Shown one piece after another: positions 26,546-36,403 of a stretch of DNA of 64,000 bases. Both the position numbers and the translations under genes were made by a program. The notes beneath the pieces were generated by a model. It ran no database searches. It worked only from the letters and a program-made list of their open reading frames with translations, and was not told the origin of the DNA. The DNA comes from CAIWHR01 sp963843595 (lineage in GTDB: Bacteria; Pseudomonadota; Gammaproteobacteria; Burkholderiales; Casimicrobiaceae), in assembly GCA_963843595.1 (NCBI GenBank), contig CAWJLG010000008.1:407099-471098 (forward strand). Direction: 5' to 3'. Every line of letters starts with the position of its first letter. Positions within the stretch are counted from its first letter, which is position 1.

Positions 26546-27430
26546 TCAGCCGGCGAACAGCGGTTCGGGCAACCCTGGAATGGCGGTCCGCATTGCGAAC
26601 ACGCCGCCGGACTGCGGCAGCCGCGCGAGTTCGTCGGGCTCGCGTTGCTGCCGCGCCGTCGTCACGTATAGCGTCATCAAGTCGGCGCCGCCGAACGCGC
26701 ACATCGTCGGGCACATCGCCGGCACCGGGTACGCGGCGAGTGTGGTGCCGTCGGGAGCGATGCGCAATACCTTGCCGGCGCGGTAGTGCGCCGTCCAGTA
26801 GCAGCCTTCGCTGTCCACCGTGCCGCCGTCGGGGCGATCGCATTCGCCGTCCCAATGCGCGAACACGCGGCGGCGGCTCGGCACGCCCGTCGCCACGTCG
26901 TAGTCGTACGCGTGGACGACACGCCGCGGCGTGTCGGCGTGGTACATCGTGCGACCGTCCGGGCTCCATGCGAGTCCGTTGCTGATCGTGAGGTCGCCCA
27001 GCACGCGGGTCAGGCGGAGATTGCCGTCCAGACGCATCAGCGCCGCCGAAGGCGCATCGCGGTTTTCGTTCATGGTGCCGGCGAAGAACCGACCCTGCCG
27101 GTCACAGCGTCCGTCATTGAAGCGATGATGGTCCGGATCGTAGGGCGCCTCGGCGATCCTGCGCTCCAGCGTGCCGTCGGCCCGGGCGAACCAGATGCCA
27201 CCGCGCAGCGCAACGACGAAGCCGCCGTCCTCGCGCTGGGCGAAGCAGCCGATCGACTCCGGCATCGGCATCGTGTGATTGCTCCCGGTCGCCGGGTCGA
27301 ATCGATGGAGCGCGGGCGCGTTGATGTCGACCCAGTAGAGCACCTGTTCGGCCATCGACCAGACCGGGCATTCGCCGAGGCTCGCCCTTGCGTCGAGCGC
27401 GCAGCGAAAAGGTGACGCGTCGACAGTCAT
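26546..27430 (-). CDS. SMP-30/gluconolactonase family sugar lactonase
   Basis: This six-bladed propeller lactonase would hydrolyse an aldonolactone to the sugar acid. I used the ATG at 27430 (MTVDASPFRCALDARAS), which overlaps the stop of the aldose epimerase gene by four bases; 294 residues is normal for the family. Metal ligands are visible: the glutamate in LGECPVW near the N-terminus, the asparagine in LTISNGLAWSPDGRTMY, and the aspartate in GECDRPDGGTVDSEGCYW. The signature motifs HHRFNDGRCDRQGRFFAGTM and VYVTTARQQ-like strands are also present. In this locus it fits the second step of a pentose oxidation route, between the SDR dehydrogenase and the dehydratase. Confidence 0.9.
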   Translation of the reverse strand: MTVDASPFRCALDARASLGECPVWSMAEQVLYWVDINAPALHRFDPATGSNHTMPMPESIGCFAQREDGGFVVALRGGIWFARADGTLERRIAEAPYDPDHHRFNDGRCDRQGRFFAGTMNENRDAPSAALMRLDGNLRLTRVLGDLTISNGLAWSPDGRTMYHADTPRRVVHAYDYDVATGVPSRRRVFAHWDGECDRPDGGTVDSEGCYWTAHYRAGKVLRIAPDGTTLAAYPVPAMCPTMCAFGGADLMTLYVTTARQQREPDELARLPQSGGVFAMRTAIPGLPEPLFAG

Positions 27431-28341
27431 GGCAGCGCGCGGGCCGAAACGCGCATCGTACAAGAAAATGCCGCGCCCGGCCCGAGGACGCGCGTGCCGG
27501 TGTCCTGCTCCCCGCGTGCCGCGCGATTGAACGCGTCGGTCATCTGCGTCACCGGCTCGACCGCAAGGAAATCACCCGAAGCTGCGATGAACACGACGAG
27601 ATGCGAGCAGGCGCTGTCACCTTCGATGTCCACGGCGTGCCCGCGTGGCGCGTCGACGAGCGTGGCGCGGCCGCTCCATCCCGCGTACACGTTGTCGAGG
27701 CGGGTCGCCCCGATCGGCCGCGGCGGGTCGAAACGCCGCTCCCCGGCCGGCGCGACGAGTGAGGTCGGAATGCACGTCGGATCGGTCTCCCAGAAGCCGG
27801 TGGCCGAGAAACCGAGCGCGGTCGCCGCGTCGCGCGGGAAATAGGGGTGCCAGCCGAGCCCGAACGGAAACGGTTCGTGGCCGGTGTTGCGCACGCCGAT
27901 CTTGAGCGTCAGCGTCGCGCGCGCGCCGTCGGCGGTCAACGCAAAGGACTGCCACGCGTGAAACGGCCACGGCCAGGCACGGGCGTCCTCGCCGATTGCA
28001 GCGTGATCGAATGCGATCAGCGCGGAAGACTCGTCGCGGCTCACGACACGCCAGGACCGCTGCCATCCGACACCGTGGATCGCGTGCGGGTGATCGCCGA
28101 AATTGAGCGCGAGCAGGTGGGTGCGGCCGCCGAAGGTGAGCCGGCCGTGCTCGACGCGGTTCGAGTACGGGACCAGCGGATAGCAGGCGTGCCCGCGCAC
28201 GAGGCGCCCGGTGCGCGCGACGCCGGCGGTCGGCCGCAGCACGTCCCGGCCACGGAACGTGTAACCGGCGACGGCGCCGCCGACATCGGGGGCGAGTTCG
28301 ACGCGCGCGTCACCGGCGACGAGCGAAACCGTCGCGTTCAT
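27427..28341 (-). CDS. Aldose 1-epimerase (galactose mutarotase-like)
   Basis: This cytoplasmic enzyme interconverts alpha and beta anomers of aldoses. It is a 304-residue beta-sandwich protein with the catalytic histidine in FGLGWHPYFPRDAA and the catalytic glutamate in FLAVEPVTQMTDAFN. The first substrate histidine region is HAIHGVGWQRSW. In this operon it would supply the beta-anomer preferred by the sugar dehydrogenase. It starts four bases after the aldolase stop and overlaps the lactonase start by four bases, so the three genes are tightly coupled. Confidence 0.9.
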   Translation of the reverse strand: MNATVSLVAGDARVELAPDVGGAVAGYTFRGRDVLRPTAGVARTGRLVRGHACYPLVPYSNRVEHGRLTFGGRTHLLALNFGDHPHAIHGVGWQRSWRVVSRDESSALIAFDHAAIGEDARAWPWPFHAWQSFALTADGARATLTLKIGVRNTGHEPFPFGLGWHPYFPRDAATALGFSATGFWETDPTCIPTSLVAPAGERRFDPPRPIGATRLDNVYAGWSGRATLVDAPRGHAVDIEGDSACSHLVVFIAASGDFLAVEPVTQMTDAFNRAARGEQDTGTRVLGPGAAFSCTMRVSARALP

Positions 28342-28345
28342 CGGA

Positions 28346-29143
28346 TCAGTAGTTGCCCGACGCGGCGTTGCCGGCAGCCACGCCGCGGACCTTGCCCAGG
28401 AATTCCTGCGCGCGACCCATCATCATCGCCATGTCGGAGGCCACGGCCACCCACGAATAGCCGTAGGACAGGAATTTCGCGACCATGTCCGGCGTGCCGC
28501 CGACGATTCCGCAGGGCTTGCCGAGGCGCTTGCATTCGCCGGCGGCGTAAGCGAGCTTCTCCTGCACGGCCGGATGCCCGATGTCGCCGAGATGGCCCAT
28601 CGACGCGGAAAGGTCGCCCGGGCCGACGAAGATCGAATCCACGCCCGACACCGCGGCGATCGCCTCGAGCTCGGCGAGCGCGGTCAGCGTCTCGATCTGC
28701 ACGATCACGCACATTTCGCTGCCCGCGACCTTGAGGTAGTCGGGCACGGCGCCGAACCGGCTGCCGCGGTGGGTGCCGGCCACACCGCGTACGCCCTCGG
28801 GCGGATACCGCGTGTACGCGACGGCGCGGCGTGCCTCGTCGGCGTTCTGGACGAACGGCAGCAGCAGCGTCTGCGCGCCGGCATCCAGCGCCCGCTTGAT
28901 CATCACCATGTCGTTCCACGGCGGCCGTACCACGGCCTGCGCCGGCGTGCCGGCGATCGCGCGCAGGATGTCGGCCATCTGCGGCGGGTCGAGCGGCGTG
29001 TGCTCCATGTCGACGACCAGGAAGTCGAAGCCCACGCAGCCCATCGCCTCGGCGGTCGCGGTCGAGCCGCTGGAGAGCCATGTGCCGACCGGCGGCCTGC
29101 CGGAGAGGATCGCGCGCTTGAAGTGGTTGACTGGCAGGTCCAT
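28346..29143 (-). CDS. HpcH/HpaI family class II aldolase (2-keto-3-deoxy-sugar-acid aldolase)
   Basis: This class II aldolase cleaves a 2-keto-3-deoxy acid to pyruvate and an aldehyde, with a divalent metal. The start is at MDLPVNHFKRAILSG (29143), giving 265 residues, as in related KDR/KDG-type aldolases. Active-site features: the basic histidine in VVDMEHTPLD, and the metal-binding residues in VIVQIETLTALAELE and SIFVGPGDLSASMG. The conserved arginine region is GVRGVAGTHRGSRFG. With the dehydratase just upstream it would complete a Dahms-type split of a 2-keto-3-deoxypentonate to pyruvate and glycolaldehyde. The substrate could also be a hexonate derivative. Confidence 0.88.
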   Translation of the reverse strand: MDLPVNHFKRAILSGRPPVGTWLSSGSTATAEAMGCVGFDFLVVDMEHTPLDPPQMADILRAIAGTPAQAVVRPPWNDMVMIKRALDAGAQTLLLPFVQNADEARRAVAYTRYPPEGVRGVAGTHRGSRFGAVPDYLKVAGSEMCVIVQIETLTALAELEAIAAVSGVDSIFVGPGDLSASMGHLGDIGHPAVQEKLAYAAGECKRLGKPCGIVGGTPDMVAKFLSYGYSWVAVASDMAMMMGRAQEFLGKVRGVAAGNAASGNY

Positions 29144-29238
29144 GCAGTGGCTCCTTGGGGCGGTCGGTCGAATGCGACAGGACGAAAATGCGCCGCGACC
29201 GGCGGCCCGCGCCGACGCGGCCGACGGCATGCGGGTCG

Positions 29239-30996
29239 CTAGAAGATGTCCGGTTCGGGCACGGGCTTCGCCGTCCCGGTCTCGAGAAAGTCGAAATCGC
29301 AGCCGTCGTTGGCCTGCGTTACGTGCTCGCGATAGAGCATCGCGTAGCCGCGCTCGTAGCGTTGCGCCGGAGGAACCCACGCGGCACGACGGCGCGCGAG
29401 CTCGTCTTCGGCGACGGCGAGATGAAGCCGTCGCGTCTCGACGTCGAGCTCGATCGTGTCGCCCGTCCTCACCAGCGCGAGTGGTCCGCCGACGGCGGAT
29501 TCCGGCGCGACGTGCAGCACGCACGTGCCGTAATGGGTGCCGCTCATTCGCGCGTCGGAGATCCGGACCATGTCGCGCACGCCCCGGGCGAGCAGCTTCT
29601 TCGGAATCGGCAGGTTGCCCCACTCCGGAAAGCCCGGCGCGCCGACCGGCCCGGCGTTGCGCAGCACCAGCACCGTGTTCTCGTCGACGGGCAACGCCGG
29701 ATCGTCGATTCTTGCGGACAGCTCGGCATGGTCGTCGAAAACCAGCGCCGGCCCGGTGTGGCGCAGCAGCTGCGGCGAGGCGGCCGACGGCTTCATCACT
29801 GCGCCGTCGGGCGCGAGATTGCCGGCGAGGACCGCGAGCGTGCCGCCGGCGCTGACCGGACGGTCGAAGGGCCGGATCACCTCGTCGTCGAACACCTGCG
29901 CGCCCACGATGTTCTGGCCGAGCGTGCGCCCGTTCACGGTCAGCGACGCGAGCGCCAGCTGATGGCGCACGCGCGAAAGCAGCGCGTTGAGGCCGCCGGC
30001 GAACCAGAAATCCTCCATCAGGTGTTCGCCGGACGGGAAGAGGTTCGCGAGCACCGGCGTGAGCCGCGACTGCGCGTCCATCGCGGCGAGCGTGAGCGGG
30101 ATGCGTGCGCGGCGCGCCATCGCGATCAGGTGCACGGCCGCGTTGGTCGAGCCGCCGAGCGCCATGTAGGCGACGAGCGCGTTCTGGAACGATCCGGCGT
30201 CGAGGAGGCGCGACGGCTTGAGGTCCTCCCACACCATCCCGACGGCGCGCACGCCGCAATCGGCGGCCATCCGTGCGTGCGCCGAGTCGACGGCCGGGAT
30301 CGAGGAAGCGCCCGGGAGGGTAAAGCCCATCGCGTCGGCGATCGACGTCATCGTCGACGCCGTGCCCATCGTATTGCAGGTGCCGGCCGAGCGCGTCATC
30401 CGGCCTTCGAGATCGATCCAGTCGGCGGGCGTGATGTTGCCGGCGCGCAATTCGTCCCAGTACTTCTTGGTGTGCGTGCCGGCGCCGGTCTTCTGGCCGC
30501 GCCAGCGATCCGTCGACATCGGGCCCGCCGGGCAGAAGATCGCCGGCAGGTCCATGCTGATCGCGCCCATCAGGAGGCCCGGCGTGGATTTGTCGCAGCC
30601 GCCCAGCAGCACGGCGCCGTCGACCGGATGCGAACGCAGCAGCTCCTCGGTCTCCATCGCGAGGAAGTTGCGATAGAGCATCGTCGTCGGCTTCACCATC
30701 ACCTCGCCGACGGACAGCGCGGGCAGCTCGACCGGGTAGCCGCCGGCCTGCCAGACGCCCCGCTTCACCGCCTCGGCCCGCTCGCGCAGGTGGGCGTGAC
30801 AGGGTGAGAGGTCGCTCCACGTGTTGACGATCGCGATGACCGGCTTGCCGAGGAAGTCCTCGCGCCGCATTCCCATCTGCTGGGTGCGCTGGCGATGGGC
30901 GAACGCGCGCATGGTGTCGGCGGCGAACCAGCGCTGGCTGCGCAAGTCGGCCAGCGGCCGGCGGTCGGCGAAGGAACGGGAGGGACGGTCGGGCAT
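29239..30996 (-). CDS. IlvD/Edd family sugar-acid dehydratase (arabinonate/xylonate type)
   Basis: This iron-sulfur dehydratase turns a pentonate into its 2-keto-3-deoxy form. The start is at MPDRPSRSFADRRPL (30996), giving 585 residues, the usual length. The three cysteines that hold the [2Fe-2S] cluster are visible: DLSPCHAHLRE, LLGGCDKSTPG and SAGTCNTMGTAST. The catalytic serine motif is ISDARMSGTHYG near residue 500. Overall it resembles L-arabinonate and D-xylonate dehydratases more than dihydroxyacid dehydratase. It heads the minus-strand catabolic operon, reading away from the SDR gene across a 263-base divergent promoter with a palindromic operator. Which pentonate it uses is not decidable from sequence. 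Confidence 0.9.
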   Translation of the reverse strand: MPDRPSRSFADRRPLADLRSQRWFAADTMRAFAHRQRTQQMGMRREDFLGKPVIAIVNTWSDLSPCHAHLRERAEAVKRGVWQAGGYPVELPALSVGEVMVKPTTMLYRNFLAMETEELLRSHPVDGAVLLGGCDKSTPGLLMGAISMDLPAIFCPAGPMSTDRWRGQKTGAGTHTKKYWDELRAGNITPADWIDLEGRMTRSAGTCNTMGTASTMTSIADAMGFTLPGASSIPAVDSAHARMAADCGVRAVGMVWEDLKPSRLLDAGSFQNALVAYMALGGSTNAAVHLIAMARRARIPLTLAAMDAQSRLTPVLANLFPSGEHLMEDFWFAGGLNALLSRVRHQLALASLTVNGRTLGQNIVGAQVFDDEVIRPFDRPVSAGGTLAVLAGNLAPDGAVMKPSAASPQLLRHTGPALVFDDHAELSARIDDPALPVDENTVLVLRNAGPVGAPGFPEWGNLPIPKKLLARGVRDMVRISDARMSGTHYGTCVLHVAPESAVGGPLALVRTGDTIELDVETRRLHLAVAEDELARRRAAWVPPAQRYERGYAMLYREHVTQANDGCDFDFLETGTAKPVPEPDIF

Positions 30997-31068
30997 CGGA
31001 ATGGGGGCGCGAAGGATCGGGCCTGGCCGGTGCGGCACGGGCGCCGGAATTCTACCCCCGCTGGACAT

Positions 31069-31115
31069 CCAAGTCATCTATGTGATATAGATGATATAGA
31101 CGACTTGGAGTCGTC
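31069..31115. promoter_or_regulatory. Palindromic operator region in the sugar-locus divergent promoter
   Basis: This AT-rich island lies between the dehydratase (start 30996) and SDR (start 31260) genes. It holds nested inverted repeats: TCATCTAT (31074-31081) and ATAGATGA (31087-31094) around GTGAT, a perfect 8-base pair. A wider pair is CCAAGTCATCTAT (31069-31081) and ATAGACGACTTGG (31096-31108), 12 of 13 complementary. Last comes GACGACT and AGTCGTC (31099-31115) around TGG. It is probably the binding site of the locus regulator and overlaps one or both promoters. The regulator gene is not in the window. Confidence 0.75.
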
Positions 31116-31259
31116 AGGGACGGATGTAGCCGACGGGCAGGTGCCCATTGCCCGAAGCCACTGGCGCAGCGGGGGCGGCCGTCCAATAATCGCCGCGGTG
31201 CACGTGGTTCCCGGGGCGCACGCGAGCCTGCCGCCACTGCGCGGCCGAGGAGGAAACGC

Positions 31260-32045
31260 TTGAACGCAGCAACGACCGCCGGCGCGCGTTATCCCGATCT
31301 TTCCGGCCGGACGGTCTTCGTTTCCGGCGGCGGCTCCGGCATCGGCGCCGCGTTCGTCCGCCGCTTCGCGGGGCAGGGCTGCCGTGTGGCCTTCATCGAC
31401 ATCGCCGACGAGTCCTCGCAAGCGCTCGCGGCCGAGCTGGGCGAAGACGTCCGCTACTGGCGCTGCGACGTCCGCGACATCGCCGCGCTGCAGGCGGCGG
31501 TCGGTGCCGCGCAGGAGGCGTTCGGGCCGGTACGCGTGCTGATCAACAACGCCGCCCGCGACGACCGGCACAAGATGGAAGACGTCACGCCGGCGTACTG
31601 GGACGAGAACCTCGCCGTGAATCTGCGGCACCAGTTCTTCGCCGCGCAGGCCGCCGCCCCGCAGATGGCCGCCGCCGGCGGCGGCGCCATCATCAACCTG
31701 GGCTCGATCTCCTGGATGCGCGGGCGCCCGGCGATGGTCGGCTACACGACGTCGAAGGCGGCGATCGCCGGCTTGACCCGCGTGCTCGCCCGCGAACTGG
31801 GCGGGCGCAACATCCGCGTCAATGCGATCGTCCCCGGCGCCATCGTGACCGCCCGGCAACAGGCGCTGTGGACGACCCCGGAAGCGGAGCGGGAATTTCT
31901 CGACCAGCAGTGTCTCAAGTTCCGGCTCTCGGAAGACGACGTTGCGCGCACCGCGCTCTTCCTCGCGTCCGACGAAGCCCGCGGCGTCACCGGGCAGAAC
32001 CTGATCGTCGACGCCGGGCTTGGACAAACCAGCGTGCCCGTGTGA
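31260..32045 (+). CDS. SDR family sugar dehydrogenase
   Basis: This short-chain dehydrogenase of 261 residues is the likely first enzyme of the locus, oxidising an aldopentose to its lactone with NAD(P). The start is TTG at 31260, supported by a strong AGGAGG site about six bases upstream. Motifs: glycine-rich VFVSGGGSGIGAAFVRRFA, cofactor aspartate region AFIDIADE, NNAARDDRHKM, catalytic serine in NLGSISWMRG, and the YTTSKAAIAG tyrosine-lysine pair. The C-terminal GVTGQNLIVDAGLGQTSV is typical of sugar dehydrogenases in this class. It is the first gene on the plus side, 102 bases ahead of the transporter ATPase. Confidence 0.88.
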   Translation: MNAATTAGARYPDLSGRTVFVSGGGSGIGAAFVRRFAGQGCRVAFIDIADESSQALAAELGEDVRYWRCDVRDIAALQAAVGAAQEAFGPVRVLINNAARDDRHKMEDVTPAYWDENLAVNLRHQFFAAQAAAPQMAAAGGGAIINLGSISWMRGRPAMVGYTTSKAAIAGLTRVLARELGGRNIRVNAIVPGAIVTARQQALWTTPEAEREFLDQQCLKFRLSEDDVARTALFLASDEARGVTGQNLIVDAGLGQTSVPV

Positions 32046-32147
32046 AATCGCCCAACGTCCCCGACGAACGCGACTACACTGCGCCAGACCGGTCAGGGCG
32101 GCAGGCGCCCGCGGGCATCCGGAGCCTGGTGCGCCGATGGAGCGGAC

Positions 32148-33263
<1,116 letters not shown>

Positions 33264-33340
33264 GGTCGGCGACGAATTTTCCATCGACTGCGAAGATTCA
33301 TCGCTGACCCCGTTTGTTTCATCAACCGGAGGAGATTCGC

Positions 33341-34597
33341 ATGAAGCTCTGGAAGTGGTGGTTGACGGCGGCGCTGGCCGCCGCCGTCGCGACGAACGCG
33401 TTCGCGCAGCAGACGACGCTGCGCATCTTCACCGGCGGCCAGCAGCGGCCCGACGTGATGCGCAAGATCGCCGACGAGTACCAGAAGCGCAACCCGAACG
33501 TGAAGGTCGAGGTCGAGGTCGGTGGCGCGACGTCCGAGGCGCAGCAGCAGTACCTGTCGACGGTGCTGTCGTCGAAGGACTCGGTGCTCGACGTGGTGCT
33601 GATCGACGTGATCCGGCCGGCGCAGTGGGCGTCGCAGGGCTGGGCCGAACCCCTGGACGCGTATCTGGGTGCGGACAAGCCGAAGGTTCTCGCCCAGTAC
33701 CTCAAGGCCTATGCCGATGCCAACCAGGTCAACGGCAAGCTCGTCGCGCTGCCCTATTTCGCCGATTCGCAGTTTCTCTACTACCGCAAAGACCTGCTCG
33801 AAAAGTACAAGCGGCCGGTGCCCAAGACCTGGGACGAAATGATGGAGACGGCGAAGGTCATCATGGACGGCGAGAAGGCTCCGCAGCTGCAGGGCTTCTC
33901 GACGGCCGGCGCGCCGATCGAGGGCACGGTCTGCACCTATCTCGTCCCGCTCTGGGGCGCGGGCAGCGAATTGACCCGGGACGGCAAGCTCAACCTCGAC
34001 ACGCCGCAAGCCCGGCAGCCCTTCCAGCTGTACGGCCGGATGAAGCAGGCCGGCGTGCTGCCGAAGAACATCGCCGAGATCCCGACCGATCGCATCCGCA
34101 TCGACATGCAGGCCGGCAACCTGATCTTCGGCATGAGCTGGGGCTACGTGTGGAACCGGCTCGAGAACGATGCCGACAGCAAGGTCAAGGGCAAGATCGG
34201 CGTCACCACGCTGCCGCACGATCCGGGCGGCAAGAGCGCGACGTGCATCGGCGGCTGGCAGGTCGCGGTGTCGGCGTTCTCGAAGAACAAGGCGGAAGCG
34301 GTGAAGTTCGTCCGCTACCTCTCCTCGCCGGAGGTGTCGAAGATGCAGGCGCTGATGGCCTCGCACATGCCGGTGTTCCCGAGCGTGTACAAGGATCCGG
34401 AGGTGCTCAAGGCCAATCCGTGGTTCGCCGACGCGCTGCCCGTGGTCGAGGGCGCGAAGTCGCGGCCGGTGTCGGCGCAGTACCCGCAGGTGTCCGACGT
34501 GATCCGCAGCAACATGAACGCGTACCTTGCGGGCACGAAGACCACCGACGTGGCGCTGGCCGACATGAAGAGCCGGCTGACGCCGCTGTTCCGGTGA
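33341..34597 (+). CDS. Sugar ABC transporter periplasmic binding protein
   Basis: This is the periplasmic binding protein of the CUT1-type importer. The start at 33341 (MKLWKWWLTAALAAAVATNA) has a GGAGGAG site just upstream, and the product is 418 residues. Signal peptide cleavage is expected after NAFA. Family 1 features: LRIFTGGQQRPDVMRKIADE, FADSQFLYYRKDLLEKYKRP, PKTWDEMMETAKVI and the C-terminal ASHMPVFPSVYKD. The mature protein has no lipobox cysteine. Hydrophobic aromatic pockets typical of oligosaccharide binders are visible (YFADSQFLYYRK, WGYVWNRLEN). A perfect hairpin follows six bases after its stop, before the first permease gene. Confidence 0.92.
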   Translation: MKLWKWWLTAALAAAVATNAFAQQTTLRIFTGGQQRPDVMRKIADEYQKRNPNVKVEVEVGGATSEAQQQYLSTVLSSKDSVLDVVLIDVIRPAQWASQGWAEPLDAYLGADKPKVLAQYLKAYADANQVNGKLVALPYFADSQFLYYRKDLLEKYKRPVPKTWDEMMETAKVIMDGEKAPQLQGFSTAGAPIEGTVCTYLVPLWGAGSELTRDGKLNLDTPQARQPFQLYGRMKQAGVLPKNIAEIPTDRIRIDMQAGNLIFGMSWGYVWNRLENDADSKVKGKIGVTTLPHDPGGKSATCIGGWQVAVSAFSKNKAEAVKFVRYLSSPEVSKMQALMASHMPVFPSVYKDPEVLKANPWFADALPVVEGAKSRPVSAQYPQVSDVIRSNMNAYLAGTKTTDVALADMKSRLTPLFR

Positions 34598-34602
34598 TCG
34601 AG

Positions 34603-34628
34603 GCGGTCGAGCGCCGGCGCTCGACCGC
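34603..34628 (+). terminator. Intra-operon hairpin between binding protein and permease genes
   Basis: This is a perfect 26-base palindrome with 13-base arms (left arm GCGGTCGAGCGCC), followed by ATTTTCG. It lies between the binding-protein stop and the permease start at 34638. A partial terminator or mRNA 3'-end stabiliser here would let the binding protein be made in excess over the membrane subunits, as is common in CUT operons. Confidence 0.65.
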
Positions 34629-34637
34629 ATTTTCGAC

Positions 34638-35549
34638 ATGACCGACGCACCGATCGCGAAGCACCGCGACCTCTCCGAGCGCGCGCTCGGCGCACTGCTG
34701 CTCGCGCCGGCGGCGCTGCTGCTGCTCGTCATCGTCGTGTACCCGATCGCGACGCTGTTCTGGAACAGCCTGCACACGGTCGACCCGAACAACGTCGCCG
34801 CGGGCGAGACCTTCGCCGGGGCGGCCAACTATCTGCGCGCGTTCGAAGACGACCGATTCTGGGCCTCGACGTGGAACACGATTCTCTACATCGTCGTCAC
34901 GGTGCCCGGCGCACTCCTCGTCGGCCTCGGGCTCGCGCTGCTCGCCAACAAGCCGTTCACGGTGAAGTGGCCGGTGCGGCTCGGGCTGCTGCTGCCGTGG
35001 GCGCTGCCGCTGGTGTTCGCCGGCCTCATCTTCCGCTGGTTCTTCGAGTACAACACCGGCGTGGTCAACAACTGGCTGGTCGCGCTGGGCATCGAGCCGC
35101 TGCAGTGGCTGTCGAGTCCCACGCTCGCATTCTGGGCGATCTCGATCGCGATCATCTGGAAGGCCTCGTCGTTCATGGCGCTGATGCTGCTCGCCGGGCT
35201 GCAGACGATCCCGAAATCGCTGTACGAGGCCGCCGAGGTCGACGGTGCGACGAAGTGGCAGCAGTTCGTCGAGATCACGCTGCCGATGCTGCGGCCCGCG
35301 ATCTTCGTCGCGCTGATCTTCCGCACCATCACGGCGATCCAGACCTTCGACATTCCCTTCGCGATGACCGGCGGCGGGCCGGGCGACTCGACCGAGACGC
35401 TCGCCATGTACATCCACAAGACGACGCTCGACTTCCTCGACTTCGGCTACGGCTCGGCGCTCGCCGGCTTGATGTTCGTGCTGTCGATGGTCGCGACGTC
35501 GGGCTATCTGCGCTATACGCGGCGCTCCGCAGGGCGATCGGAGGAGTGA
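34638..35549 (+). CDS. Sugar ABC transporter permease (MalF/UgpA type)
   Basis: This is the first inner-membrane permease of the sugar importer, 303 residues with six predicted helices. It starts with a short cytoplasmic tail then LLLAPAALLLLVIVVYPIAT-like hydrophobic sequence. The EAA loop that meets the ATPase is YEAAEVDGATKWQQFVEITLP. The conserved FRTITAIQTFDIPFAMTGGG and the C-terminal SALAGLMFVLSMVATSGYL segment are typical of CUT1 permeases. The gene starts just after the hairpin that separates it from the binding-protein gene and ends two bases before the second permease. Confidence 0.94.
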   Translation: MTDAPIAKHRDLSERALGALLLAPAALLLLVIVVYPIATLFWNSLHTVDPNNVAAGETFAGAANYLRAFEDDRFWASTWNTILYIVVTVPGALLVGLGLALLANKPFTVKWPVRLGLLLPWALPLVFAGLIFRWFFEYNTGVVNNWLVALGIEPLQWLSSPTLAFWAISIAIIWKASSFMALMLLAGLQTIPKSLYEAAEVDGATKWQQFVEITLPMLRPAIFVALIFRTITAIQTFDIPFAMTGGGPGDSTETLAMYIHKTTLDFLDFGYGSALAGLMFVLSMVATSGYLRYTRRSAGRSEE

Positions 35550-35550
35550 C

Positions 35551-36376
35551 GTGAACTTCAGCCGCCGCACCGTCGTCTGGCTCGCCGCGCTGATCGTCGT
35601 GGTCAACGGCTTCTTCCCGGCCGTCTGGATCCTGCTGACCTCGCTCAAGACGGAGACCGAGCTCCTGAAGGTGCCGATCACGTACCTGCCGGAAGCCGCG
35701 ACGCTCGACAACTACGCGACGGCGTTCACCGCGCAGCCGATCCTGCGCTTCATGTGGAACAGCTTCGTCGTCGCCTCGCTGTCGACCGCGCTGTGCGTAT
35801 TCGTCGGGGCGCTCGCCGCCTACGCGCTGACGCGCCTGCGCATCCCGCGCCGCAACCTCATCATGTCGCTGCTGCTGGCGGTGGCGATGTTCCCGCTGAT
35901 TTCGCTGATGGTGCCGCTGTTCAAGCTGATGCGCGAGCTTTCACTGCTCAACACCTATCTCGCGCTGATCCTCCCCTACGCCGTGCTGTCGCTGCCGGTG
36001 TGCACGCTGGTGATGGCGAGCTTCTTCCAGGACATTCCCCCGGACCTCGAGGCGGCGGCGATGGTCGACGGCTGCTCGCGCGTCGGCGCACTGTTCAAGG
36101 TCGTCGTGCCGCTCTCGGCGCCCGGCGTGTTCACCGCGGCGATCCTCGCCTTCGTCAATGCCTGGGACGAGTTCCTGCTCGCGCTGACGATGATGAACCG
36201 CGTCAACATGCGCACGCTGTCGGTGGGGATCACGCTCTACCAGGGCGAGTTCGCGTTCCCGTGGCCGCTGATCTCCGCGGCACTGGTCATCGCGATCGTG
36301 CCGATCTCGCATCCTCATCGCCGTGTTCCAGGAACGCGTCGTCGGCGGCCTGACGGCGGGCGGCGTCAAAGGCTGA
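35551..36376 (+). CDS. Sugar ABC transporter permease (MalG/UgpE type), frameshifted near its 3' end
   Basis: This is the second permease subunit. The start is GTG at 35551 with GGAGGAG upstream. Through residue ~252 it reads as a normal MalG-type permease: EAA loop LEAAAMVDGCSRVGALFKVVVP, then VNMRTLSVGITLYQGEFAFP. After VIAIVPIS the frame changes. One extra base near 36311 diverts it, and the downstream frame continues as ILIAVFQERVVGGLTAGGV and stops at 36376, the usual family ending. The span of 826 bases is one more than a multiple of three. The corrected product would be 274 residues. An uncorrected gene call would run on to 36723 with a nonsense tail. Confidence 0.9.
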
Positions 36377-36403
36377 TCGCCGCCCTTCGAGAGCCGTCGG
36401 CGG

